NCBI RefSeq assembly: GCF_902459465.1
Contig: NC_047063.1
Span: forward strand, 1,364,001 to 1,428,000
From: Asterias rubens
Lineage: Eukaryota > Echinodermata > Asteroidea > Forcipulatida > Asteriidae
Direction of reading: 5' to 3'
DNA: 64,000 nt
In this document: positions 12,971 through 26,216 of the stretch, one piece after another
Position numbering within the stretch: position 1 is the stretch's first letter
Layout of the letters: every line of letters starts with the position of its first letter
Translations under genes and position numbers: made by a program
Notes under the pieces: model-generated
What the model was told of the DNA's origin: nothing
Seen by the model: the letters and a program-made list of their open reading frames with translations, nothing else
Database searches by the model: none

Positions 12971-15900
12971 TGTGGGTTGAAGTAACAAAATGACGATCAA
13001 AACCTACAAACAGATTTGTATTTATTTGTGATTTATTATGCACCTTTTTTGTAGACATAATTAATTGTAGCCATACAATACAAAAATTAGCAATAAAGTA
13101 AGGCAGTCATGCTGTTTATATTAATCCCAATTGGAACCTCGGTATCCTAATCTAAGAGTGTTCGACTTGTACAAGTCTATCCACCCACTCAGACCGGAGC
13201 AATGGGCTCCGGGTTCCTGAATAGGTTTCATGGAGAACACCCAGAGAAGCAAGGATACACTGGGTTCCAATCAACACCCAACTGGGTTCCTTGGAGGGCC
13301 ATTTCACCCAGAAGCTGCTCAATTCTTCTGGGGGAAAAATGCATAAGAAATCAGTTGGATAGGGAGAAATAATAACCATGCTGCCTCAAACATAAAATCA
13401 GCAATTAATTTGTTTATTTTTATTTATTTTTTTAAAAGCTGTTTTGTCCACCAGAAGTTACAAAGAACAAGCAGACGATTTTAAAATGCAGATTAATTTT
13501 TACAAAAATTAGAAGAACATCGTTCATTGGTGGGGTTGGTTGGGGCAAAGAGATAATTTGCTTGAAAACTTGGTGTTCAAAGCAAAAGAATTTGAAATAA
13601 TTTGAAAGTAGCATTATACCTTTTTTAATGTTGGTGAATACCATTTGATGATGGCAAGGCACCAGAAAGTTTTTGAGGCAAGATCCAGTTCTGAACTTAA
13701 ATTTTTAATACAAATGTTTTCATTTTTTTTTTCTAAAGGAGGGGTTCAGGTTTGCAAAGAAGGGAGGGGGTGGGGGTGTCCAAATCTGATGCCTTTGGTT
13801 TTTTTTTTACTTCTTAAAAGTTTCAATAAAATAGTTTTTACTTTACTCTTTAAATTTGTTTACATCTTATTTATACACATTGTCATTCTTTTAATTATTA
13901 ATGATACAAACCATTGCTTTGATAAAAATTAAACCCTAAGAATGATTTAACAATTTGCTTGCATGTCGTGACTGGGAGAAAGTTGAGTATGCAAAGAAGA
14001 GCATACTATACATGTACCTTTCTGAATTGGGTGCTAATCACCTTTAAGGTGTAGGGTCATAGATTGGTAAATACTCTAATTGGCAAAATCTAATGAACAT
14101 AAAACTTACTTGGGTCGGTGCCCATTTGCAAATGCTACAACCAGAGATGTGGTTGGTACCCGTTGTCACCTTGCTAAAAGTGGATGGATGCGAAGATCTT
14201 GTGAAAGTACAGTGACAGTTTCTTTGCCGTTTTCTCAGCAAGCAGAAACTGTGTTCACATGGCTTTCATTGTATTTTCGTGATAAATTTGCCCATATACC
14301 ACCATTTGACAAAAACCACCCTATGACCCTACCTTAATTGTGCATACTGCACAGTATGGGCAACCTGACATCGAGAAAAACACAACCAAGACTTCTCTTC
14401 AAAAGTCTTTTCTTTAAGTCTAATCAGAAAGAAACTAATTTTTGCTCTTGCATACAAAATGACAACATTATAACATTGCATAGCACGGCTGAAAACAAGG
14501 TGGTCAATACTGAATAAGATGAAATGTCCTAACTGACTGTAGCATAATTAACTTGTGACTTTGTCATTCAAACTCACTTGTTGGAATAATGGGGTGTTCT
14601 AACTGGGACATTTGCAAATCACATTTGCATGTGTCGTTGAATTTCCTTCATACTTGTTTTTTGTTAAGAAGAAAGACAGCTTTTCTCAAAGGGCTCCACA
14701 ATAAGGGAATTGTGAACTTGTACGATAACAACTCAAAGGGCAGCGAGGCAATGACCAGGGGCATGAAGCAATTGGCTTTGCTGCCTCTCCGAGCATTAGG
14801 CTTGGTAGATGTAGGTGTTATGATGGCCACATTCCACTGTCCATACAAGATTGTTATAGCTCGGTAACAATTGTGAAGTTTTATTGGTCAAGGACGAATC
14901 ACTTGATGTGACACAAAGACACATGTTCAATGGCAGCGCGGAGGGTAACATGAGTTTTGTTACTGGTTTACATTACCTTGATTGTTCCCCACCGTTGGTC
15001 AATTTCCAGCGTTCGAGGGAACAGTGAAGAATTGTTTTTTATTTGAACAACTGTTCGTCTGCTTATTAAACAATGCATACTCCATCGTAATAATGTTTGA
15101 TGATAACAACAGAACTTGGACCAGGTCATACCTGACGTGTTATATTGGAGACTTCCGTGCCCTAATAGAGGACCTAGACCACTCATCTACATTGACATGA
15201 TCAGTAGAGATACAGAGTCTGAAACTTGGGAGCTTCCAAACATGATGAGGGATAAACACCTCTCTGGCACGACGTTGTGAACGGAATCTCGGTTGCGACT
15301 ACTAAATGATGATGATGGAAGTCGCTCGATGTTATAAACCTTCACAAGGCACAAGAACTATGAATTTTGTACGTACTGTCTTGTCTGTCTTAATGATCTT
15401 CCGGTCAAGGGAACTCGGCAAATTCCAACAAGGGGATATAAACACCAACTTGCAACAGCCAATCTCTCTCATACAAATATTGGTTTAACGTCTTTGACTA
15501 TGAATTGTTGCCCAAACCAAGAAATTGTGATTCAGTAACTAGACGACAGTTCTCATGCTTGTCTTGGTGAAGTCAGCGATTAGCTTGGTAGGATTCAAAT
15601 CAACAACCTTGTGAATGCAAGTCCTGCAGTCTAACGACTGGACCGCGATGTCAACACACATTATCCAATAAATACATTTAAGGTCTGCAGTAAATACTGA
15701 CTATGGCAATTTTCCCATGGTACATCTTCAAGCTTGCTATTCAGCTCACAACCAAGGCGGTTGAAGTTTGAAGGACTTTAGCACTGAAGAAATTTGGGAT
15801 TCCAGTCCCCTAGGAGTCTTCTCGTTTTCATTTATATTCCATTAAATTCTAAACAGCAGCAAGTATACCATTCGTTACAACATCAGTGAACAGTTTGGTT

Positions 15901-16004
15901 TTATTAGAATCATATGATGCATCAGATCCGGTGAGTTATACCCAATAACGATGGTTGATTTTATAAATAGAGTGGGACCTTATTGAGTGTGAGACGTGGG
16001 CAGA

Positions 16005-19000
16005 CTATGGTATATGAGTAGTCACCTCAATGACGCGTGGCTTCTCGATGACACGTGCCGTACGGTTACCATTCTCCACGATGCCTATGATCCATGCCGT
16101 GTTGCCTTGTTTCTCCATCTCACGGCAGTAACTCGCTGCCTGCTCTCTGGGGAATGCTATCAGAAGCCCACCTATCGACACAAATAAACAACAACATAAT
16201 TAGGCAAATATTATTTGGTTTAACCCATACAAAGATGTGTGTAAAGCACTGTATACTGTGTATTTTATCCACAGGCATATTACTCGGGTGGGATTTGGAC
16301 CCACGACCTTTGCCATTCAAGAGCAGATGTCTTACCACTAGACCACCGAGACTTGCCCGGTAGCTAGAGACAATTCAAATCCAATTTATTTGTATTGAAT
16401 AATTAGGCCTACATGTATTTCTCTCTGATTAGCTTTGGATTGCACACTATGACTACCTATTTCAGTAAACTCAAGAGTTTTACAGTAAAAATGTTTCCAA
16501 CCCTCCAGGTTGTTGGTCTGAAAAAACACACTTTTACGACATTAAATGCACAATTCAACCCTCCTACTGTCTTACCATTCAATACACTATGCCTACCTCC
16601 AATATAATATAATTATTGTAAACATATTAATAATGTAAGAAGTAAACATTCCTAGTCTCTGTCCGTTCAATAACATCCACAAAATGGTTGTGAATGATGG
16701 ATAAACAATGCCAGCCTGCAATATGAAACATAATATGCATGCATACATAATACACAGTCAACCCTCCTACTACATGTATCTGACTATTCAATTTTATCGA
16801 CAATAAAAAATGGCTGTAAATGATAGACAACAATGCAAGTCTGCAACAAGACATCACATGGTGAATGAATCTAGATAGTACACAGTCAACCCTCCTACAG
16901 TGTGACCATTCAATATCATATCAAAAATGGTTTAAAATAACAAACAATGAATCTGCAATATAATTATGTGCACAGCTGTCCCACCATACACAACCCTACA
17001 GTTGAATGATTTCAGTGGAATATGTTACCGAATATACATTGTAGGCAGGATTAAATGAACGTTTTTCTAATTGGAAATGGTAGTTGTTCATAACAAAATT
17101 AGCAATACAGTCATGCCATCGCATTCATGAATTCAAAAGAGCCACAGGCACAAAATGTAAACATATCAACAGAAGGAAACATAAAATCTTATATTTGGCA
17201 ATACAGTATACAATTGTTATCACCCTTTCATATGAAATGAGAAACATCTTGTAGTTTGATCAGCTACTTCATTTTAAAAGTGCAAAACATAAAACTTCAC
17301 GAATAAACACAGTATAATCTTGCCTGCCAGTAAGTAGGGCCACAAAATTGGGCCCAGGTAGAGACTAAAAACCCACATAGTGCTCCCAGCTTGATTTGAA
17401 TCAGGGTCAGAGGTGGAAGGCGGGGAAAGATACCACTACAGCAAACCGACTGACTGCTCACAGGCCTCGAACTACAGCAAACCGACTGACTGCTCACAGG
17501 CCTCGAACTACAGCAAACCGACTGACTGCTCACAGGCCTCGAACTACAGCAAACCGACTGACTGCTCACAGGCCTCGAACTACAGCAAACCGACTGACTG
17601 CTCACAGGCCTCGAACTGCAGCAAACCGACTGACTGCTCACAGGCCTCGAACTACAGCAAACCGACTGACTGCTCACAGGCCTCGAACTACAGCAAACCG
17701 ACTGACTGCTCACAGGCCTCAAACTACAGCAAACCGACTGACTGCTCACAGGCCTCCAACTACAGCAAACCGACTGACTGCTCACAGGCCTCAAACTACA
17801 GCAAACCGACTGACTGCTCACAGGCCTCAAACTACAGCAAACCGACTGACTGCTCACAGGCCTCCAACTACAGCAAACCGACCGCCTGCTCACAGGCCTC
17901 CAACTACAGCAAACCGACCGCCTGCTCAAAGGCCTCGAACTACAGCAAACCGACTGACTGCTCACAGGCCTCGAACTACAGCAAACCGACTGACTGCTCA
18001 CAGGCCTCGAACTACAGCAAACCGACTGACTGCTCACAGGCCTCGAACTACAGCAAACCGACTGACTGCTCACAGGCCTCGAACTACAGCAAACCGACTG
18101 ACTGCTCACAGGCCTCGAACTACAGCAAACCGACTGACAGCTCACAGGCCTCGAACTACAGCAAACCGACTGACTGCTCACAGGCCTCGAACTACAGCAA
18201 ACCGACTGACTGCTCACAGGCCTCGAACTACAGCAAACCGACTGACTGCTCACAGGCCTCGAACTTTGCTCTTCAAGGGCCACTTCTATGGGCAAATTGG
18301 AAGTTTGTAATGGAACCTTGCAGAGGGAACCACAGCAAAAGCAAAAGCAAAAGGTACAATGGGTTATTTGAAGGGCCACTTCTATGGGGAAATTGTAAGT
18401 TTGTAATGGAACCTTGCAGAGGGAACCACAGCAAAAGCAAAAGGTACAATGGGTTATTTCGTGGCCTGGCTCAGAGTTTCTCTTTTTGTGGTCTATGAAA
18501 CCCTTGAAATTGACAACTCACCTGAAGTTTCAGCAGAGTAACCCTGGAGAAGTTTAAACATTCCACTGCATCCCTTGGAGATGTATTGCATCTTGGCGAT
18601 AATTGGCAGGTTGTGGATGGCAAAGTTCACCTCATTCTGTTGGATCTTGGCTAGGTTCTCAGCGTGGCCAAGAATACCGAAACCTGTCACGTCTGTGGCA
18701 CCATGAGCTCCATACTGAGACATTAAGCTAGCAGCTGGACAAGCGAAAAAGGGTCTATCATTATTGGGTGAAGCAACTCAATTATATTTATTTCTTGATG
18801 ATCCTGGGGACTTCTTTCATTTAAACATTATAACTATAAACATTCATTAAATATAAAAATATAAAACTATATGAGACAATACGTGTACAAATAGATGTAT
18901 ATTACACAGGATGTAATTACACAGAGATATTACACAGAATTTTACACAGAATGATAGAAAATGAAACACTAGTTCTTTTTCAGAACCAACACTACTCATA

Positions 19001-22000
19001 AGAGATATTCATGGTGTTACCATAAACCTCTCTTAGTTATGTAGAGACACGGGAATGAAGCCGGTCCTCTAATTAAAAAGGTTGAGCATTAGCCAAAATA
19101 CAATCAATACAATTTTAAGCAAAAGCAAATGACGTCTAAAATATAAAATAATCTCTCCTACAGGTTTTAACACTATACCACAATACCACACAATATACAA
19201 ATAGTAACAATAATAATGCACAGTCAAAGGTCACAAAAGATCAGCATACACGAGGCTGTGTGGCTACACGCACACACAAGACTGACTGGCAATACACATT
19301 GTTTACAAATTATACGATCCAAATAGAGCCCTACAAATAACAATAACTTGGGAACAATGAGCTTTAAATATAAAACAAAATTCACAGATAGATCAATGAA
19401 CTTACCCCCTAGATAAGGATTTTTGTCCCTAAAAAATATATAGAATTACCGACCAAAGATAGGGTGCTCTATTTATGCATGAAGTTATAATAGAAAAAAA
19501 GAATGATTCTATACGTGATGACCCCAAAGTTAACTTTTCACTATGAATTTGCCAATTGAACACTGAGGGCGCACTTTGGCTCCCTACACTTACACAGAAT
19601 GTTATGAAGTTAATTGTTCTTACCCACTCTGTTGAGTTTGGACATGTAATATTTGGCCTCTTGGTAACCTCTCTCTACATCTTCCTTGGTAACCACCGCG
19701 CTGATTCTCTTCCATTGCTCAGGGCTTGACAGCCACTGGTAGGCGTTGACTGCCACTTGAGTGCCAAGGGGCTTGGTGAGGACTAGAACATCACCGACCA
19801 CAGCATTGTCCGGGCTGACAAGAGATGCAAAAGATTTATCAAAGATTTGTAAGTAGATAGTTCACTAGATTTTCTCTGTTTGAAACTCTCAGTGTCTTTA
19901 CATTCCTGTTTTTAGTTTTCCCTTTATTTGCTTTTGACAATTACTCCTTGTTTCTTTGTTGACGGTATTGGAGTAATTGTTTTGTTTTTTTATGAGAGAG
20001 GAGGGTGGAATAACTTGATTCATCACTATGAGTCATGAGTGATATACAAACTCAAATTGATTGTCTGGTACACGTAGATGGAAGTAATGCAAACCTTACA
20101 TTGGGAATAAAACAGGTTACCTCAACTTAGTGTATTAAGCTTTGAGACATTACGCATTTTATTACACTCCAAAAAGAAGAAAATACATTGCTCGCACTAG
20201 TTTGAAAAGCACCACCAAATATCAAGAAGTTACAAAAGTTACAAATATTGCACAAGACACATTACACAAAGATTTAATAATAAAATCCATACACACCCAG
20301 TCAGGCCATGTATAGAACAAGATACAAATATACAGCTTGGTTTTACCACAGTGTACATAAAATAAAAACATACAAAAAGTAGTTAGCAGAAAAAAACATG
20401 GAGTAAATAATGAATAATAAAAAAGGTGGTCTGAGGGGGCTGGTTTGACCACAAGAGGTTGTAAAACAAAGGATAAAAACCTAAGGTGGAAAAATAATCA
20501 TCATAATAGCATATTAAAATAACAAATCAAATCAGTGCATTGCAGATCACAAACCCTTCACAATAATTATAAGAAGCACATTATTGTCCTGAAAAATAAG
20601 TCAACACAACAATAAATGTTCCAACACCTCTAGTACTTGTTACTCATACTCCTACTTTGAGATCCAAGTCGCTGGTACTCGTCTGTTGGACTCAGTTCTC
20701 AGATATCCTAATACTTGGTACCTATTAACACTTGTACTTAAAATACTGCTTTAAATGTTTTTTGCTAAGCAAAAAAGAGCAGTATACCACTGACAGATGT
20801 GTACCTGACACACATGGCTGGCAACCCTTTTTTGGTAAGCATAATTTTGCTGTGCTTAGCTGTTTTTTTTGTGTGCTTAAAGCAACCCAATGGGCCCAGG
20901 TGTTTCAACTGAGTAGAACTTACCACGTGATGTCGCTGGCTAAGCACACACTTGAGGCAACTCCTCCGATCGTACACCAGGGATTGATGACAGTTTGACC
21001 TCCTCTGACCTTGGTTTTACCCAGTAAAGCATTATCCTGAAATTCAAAGGTACAATAAATAGCTTGTATAGTCTTTTTTTCATCATAAAAATTAATGAAT
21101 TTTAAACGGAAAGTTTACTTGATTATTCATTTTACACCAGTACCAACTAAAATAGTTCCAAAGGATTGTCAGCCTTGAGTCTAAAATTATTTGAGAGCAA
21201 AAAAGAGATTTGAGCCAGTTCTGTGAGTATCTAAAAACATCCAAAGGACGCAGCATTTCATGGTCAACAGGTTAACAAAAAATGCACGACCAGGGCCCAA
21301 TTTCATAAAACACGTAAGTAGCCATTTTGTGCTTACGGAGCGCCCCTTAGAAGAATTTCTATTTCATAAAGCTGTTTAGTGTAAGCAAGAGTAAATGCTG
21401 GCTAACCCACGGTAAGCACACAAGTAATTTTGTAACATAACAATGCAAATCCATGGTGATCGTGCAATCACGCCAAGAAATCATGGTGAAATATGTATAA
21501 CGCACATTTTTCTGCTACAGTAAGCACAAAAATTTGCTTATGAAATTTGGCCTAGCTCGAACCCACACTCTGTTTAGCTGAAACACCAGAGCTTGAGTCT
21601 GGTCTTATCTGCTCAATCACATTCTAAAAACATGTTCTCTTTCCGTCCCGTCTTACCCGGAATCCGCGGATCATCAGAGGCACGACTGCATCCCTTTCTT
21701 TATCGGTGAACTTTTGCGGTATTCCCAACAGCATCAGCATATTGTCACAGTCCACAACACCCATGGCATACAAGTCACTCAACACATTGGCACAGGCTAT
21801 CTGGCCCTGGAATAGTTCACATTACACAAAAATAACATGTTATTATCAAGTAGCAGTGACCACAAAGCAACCATAAAGCAAAGCCAAGAAGGAAACAAAA
21901 AGACAGAAAACTAAACAATTTAAAAATCTAAATGTATCTGTATTTTCTCTATCAGTATTAGTATCACTAGCATGGTAGTAGGCCTAGGAGTACTAGTACT

Positions 22001-25000
22001 ACTGAAGATAGTGAGCCTAAGTAAGAGACTTCAGACTATGAGCAAGGTTGATTAAGGACCAACTAATTAGTGGTTGATTTGTGATGTACCTACATTTAGT
22101 CCCTGCGCACTTAAGTTGAAGTGCAAACAAGAAGCCATATGAAAATGGCAAGGCCTGAATGAGTTCATACATGTTATCAAAGCTTGACAAGAGTTCGACC
22201 AACTATCGTTTACTTTGGTCCAAGATGACATTGAAGGGGAAATTAAAAAAAGATGAAAGGCCTATCTCTGTGGAAGTTTATAATCATACCATAACATATG
22301 GGTCATCAACGAGTGGATAGAAAAAGTCTGTGGTTTCAACGAGGCAGTATCCGCCATGGCGAAGAGGTGTGACACAACAGTCATTTCCGATACCTGAATA
22401 AAGATAATGTACATTAGTTAGTACGGATCTGTTAATACTGTCACTAAATCACAAATACACAAGGACAAAAAACAACAAAATATAGTTTTAATCCTAAAGG
22501 CTAAGAAAGGTCTTCAACAGATCAAGAAATACATTTCCTTAAATCAGGCAGGGTTTGATGTAAAAAAAATTGACTGGCCAGCAATTTGACAATCATGCAG
22601 AATTGACATTCATGGATCAATGCCAATTCTGCACGATTGGTTTGCACCGGACAACAAATAAACCTTGTATTGTGGAGAGCCCTGTGTGAAATAAATTGCA
22701 CAAATTACATAGTTACATGTGCAAATCAATACGGTGCAAACACAGTTTGGTGGTCAAAGTTGGCAAAAGGTTACAGTTGTAAATAAATAACAAATCTATA
22801 AAAACTATTAAATTGCATCCCTTACTTGGGATCGCACTAAATACCAACAACTAACGACCCCTCACGACAACTCCGACAACAATTTTTAAACGCACTTTAA
22901 CAGAACATTTGAACATAAGTCAACCGTTAAATATATGCACAAGAGTCATATGCACCCAAATCACCTTCAAACTGTTTAAAAAATTGTATTTTTAACTGTA
23001 AAAAAAACCGTTCTATTGGTTGAATTGTTCCACGCAGAATACGCACACGCTCATTCAACCAATAGAATGCGTTCTCTTGGTGTCGTTATCGTTATCGTTC
23101 TCGTTATCGTAGTCTAGGTTCCTAGACCATTGGTGTTGCGTGGTCACACACAACCAACGTTCCGATTATGCACGGCAAAAACTGTACACGCTTGTAATGA
23201 ACGAACGCTAGCGGGCGCTCTGTTTCTCTGATTTCCGGATCTCCCCATGTCCTGTGCTCACCAAGGTCTAGGACATTTGCAAATTGAAGGCGTGGCCAGA
23301 CTATGCAAATGACTCGATTATTCATATCACGTGACGGGTTGAAGATGACTATTCAAACTAGACCGAGTCAAAGGTCAATGTGATAGGCGCGCTATTTTTA
23401 ATAATCTTTGCTCAAAGAGTAATTCCGTGGTCATTATAGGCCTATTAAAAGGAAAACAGTGAAATTTTAAGTATAGACTACCTATTCAGATTATGGATAC
23501 GTGACGATTTGAAATCGTAAATAATGGTCAAAAATCGAACGTAAGATTAGCATTCAGAGAGTCCGTGTAACGGACGCTTGTATGGCCCCACGGCGTGGAG
23601 CAATCGGAACGTGAAATAAGCCTTGTGGAATATCACGTACCGCCCATGCCGTGTCTCGTGGGGGTTGGAGGTGTTAAATCCCGGGCGCTATGAACTCCCA
23701 GCTTGCGGGTGTCGACTCCGTTGTTTCTTATGATCGCAACGTTCCAATATGCTCCATTTTGATTCATGGCCCCTAATTTCTTTTTGTTATGAGTTTCAGA
23801 TAATTTTGATGATGTCAAAACGTTAGGAATATCGCAACTACCTCCATGGTTATATTGAAAGTGTTATTGTGTGAGTAGCTCAAAAATATTATGAGAATTT
23901 TTTATAAAAGGTTGAAATAAAAATAATGCTAAAACAAAATTCCCTCAAAGCATAATTTTGCCAAACAAAGTATTATTTTTTAATTCTGTGAATGAAGAGT
24001 TATTTTTGAGGTAATGATTAAACTGGGCAACTAGTGGAATTTATGACCTGACTATTCGCCTCAAATAACTGGGAGTTGAACAGCAGTAGTCGCCACCCGA
24101 CAAGCAATCAAAATTCGCAATTTCTCATGAGTTGTTCCAAAAGATATTGTTACGACTACATTCCAAAAAATATTATATGGTTACGTTCCAAGCTGCGCAT
24201 CTACTCGGCTACGTTTACGTTCAAAGATACGCTTAGGTCTACATTCCTTCAAGTTACACTATAATATCAAAAGGTATGTTTTCAAGCCCGAGTCAAGCTA
24301 CGCTTACATTCCAAGATACGCAGCTCAATTACGTTCCAAGATACGCTTAGGTCTACGTTCCTTCAAGTTACACTATAATATCAAAAGGTACGCTTTCAAG
24401 CCCGAGTCAAGCTATGCTTACGTTCAAAGATACGCAGCTACGTTTACGTTCCAAGATGCTACGCTTCAGTCCAAGATATGCTTACGTTCCAAAAGATGTC
24501 AACGTTCCAAGCTACACAGCTACTCAGCTGCGCTTACAGATCTGCTTATGTTCCTTCAAGTTACGCTATAATATCAAAAGGTACGCTTTCAATCCCATGT
24601 CAAGTTACGCTTACATTCCAAGATACGCAGCTACGAATTACGTTCCAAGATATGCTTACGCTCCAAAAGATACTGTTACGTTTTAAGCTACGCAGCTACT
24701 CAGCTACGCTTATACACTCCAAGATACGTTTAGGTTACGCTACAATATCAAAAAGTACGCTTTCAATCCCGAGTCAAGCTACGCTTACGTTCCAAGATCT
24801 GCAGCTACGGTTACGTTTCAAAATACATTCTCACAAAGACGCTTTTGAATCCCTCAAGATTTCCTTCCCCCAAGATTAAAAAACTTTCACTGTGAATAAC
24901 ACTACAGGGCCCACCAGTTAATATCTGTTTGGCAGAAAATACTGTACAAAATTTCTTTACTATCCAAAAATTTAGGTGGGCACTAGGCTGAGTCTACAAC

Positions 25001-26147
25001 ATTTCAAATTTAATTAAAAATTGGCTGGTAACCAGTTTCTGCTAAGCAATACTATTTTGTGCTAACTATAAGCTAATTGTTTAGCCAATACAGGCTTCAT
25101 CAGTGTGGGCCCTGGCACGTCGGGAGCAACGCCACGATCGCATTTCAAGCTGCATCATGGCAATGCAGTAGTCTGGATCTGGATATTATACATAGAAAGG
25201 TTTGTGGTGGTACCGCAAACCTTTCTTTATCGTATTTCCACCATGTGGCAAAGTTTCAAATCCTACTGATCTGGACATTATTATACTCCGATAAAAACAT
25301 ATACCCACACACACATGCAGAGTATAGCAAAAGTCATGCAACGCATTACTGCATGCATTTACACTGCATGCACAACACTGATGAATTATTCATGAGCCAA
25401 CCGCAACGCAGCCTCTGATTGGCTCCACCGGAAAGTCGGGGGAGATTTGCCGAAAAACAATAAAAAAGTTAAGACCCGTCGTTGCAAATGTCCTAGACCT
25501 TGGTGAGCACAGGAAATCAGAGAAACAGAGCGCCCGCTAGCGTTCGTTCATTACAAGCGTGTACAGTTTTTGCCATGCATAATCGGAACGTTGGTTGTGT
25601 GTGACCACGCAACACCAATGGTCTAGCAACCTAGACTATCGTTATCGCTGCAGTGGGACCCGGCCTTTAGTTACTAACAAGAAAGAAAAAACAGCAGCTA
25701 AAACCAAAAAGAAAAAAATACAACTCAGCCCTCAGAAATTTCCCCTGCCCCCTGCAGTGTAATAGAATCGTCCAAGTACGTCGAACGACAACATGGCGAA
25801 TATTTCCGTTCATTACTAAATTAGGGGTAAAAAACACATTTTGTACAGTTAAAAATACAATTTTTTCAACAGTTTGAAGATGATTTAGATGCATATGACT
25901 CTTGTGCACATATTTAACGGTTGACTTATGTTCAAATGTTCTGTTAAAGTGCATTTAAAAATTGTTGTCGTGAGGGGTCATGAGTTGTCGGTATTTAGTG
26001 CGACCGCTTACTCGTTATTAATTTTAAACAGTTAATTTAAAGATTTGTGTGTGTGTGTGTGGTTAATTAAATCAGTCATAACTCAAACTCAAAGCAGATT
26101 AGATTAGGCAGAAATTAACTTACCAAACTGGGGTTGTGTTGCAGACG

Positions 26148-26216
<69 letters not shown>

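Larger units (their letters stand above)
9922..16004. other. intergenic region between convergent TMEM115 and SEPHS2
   Basis: Both flanking genes end here, so the two outer parts are 3' UTR and the centre is repeat-rich. Contents are 120-bp-class repeats at 10020-10260, a foldback repeat at 10996-11205, a purine-rich dispersed repeat at 11560-11740 with a relative at 14690-14830, and a SINE-like piece at 12770-12970. A tRNA-SINE-like piece lies on the minus strand near 15590-15650. Short open frames show no recognisable protein. A SECIS for SEPHS2 would be expected on the minus strand in or near 15000-16004, but I did not find one. Confidence 0.5.

Noticed and set aside
15300..16004. SECIS element on the minus strand downstream of the SEPHS2 stop
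   Set aside because: Several ATGA or TGAT cores were inspected (for example near 15915 and 15830), but none had a matching helix, apical AA and GA quartet. It may be farther downstream or in a 3' UTR exon.
17297..18498. Open frames of 304-361 codons on both strands, made of a repeated 12-residue unit
   Set aside because: They are a consequence of a 36-bp tandem repeat whose length is divisible by three; no start context, conserved domain or flanking coding sequence. The array lies inside an intron of SEPHS2.
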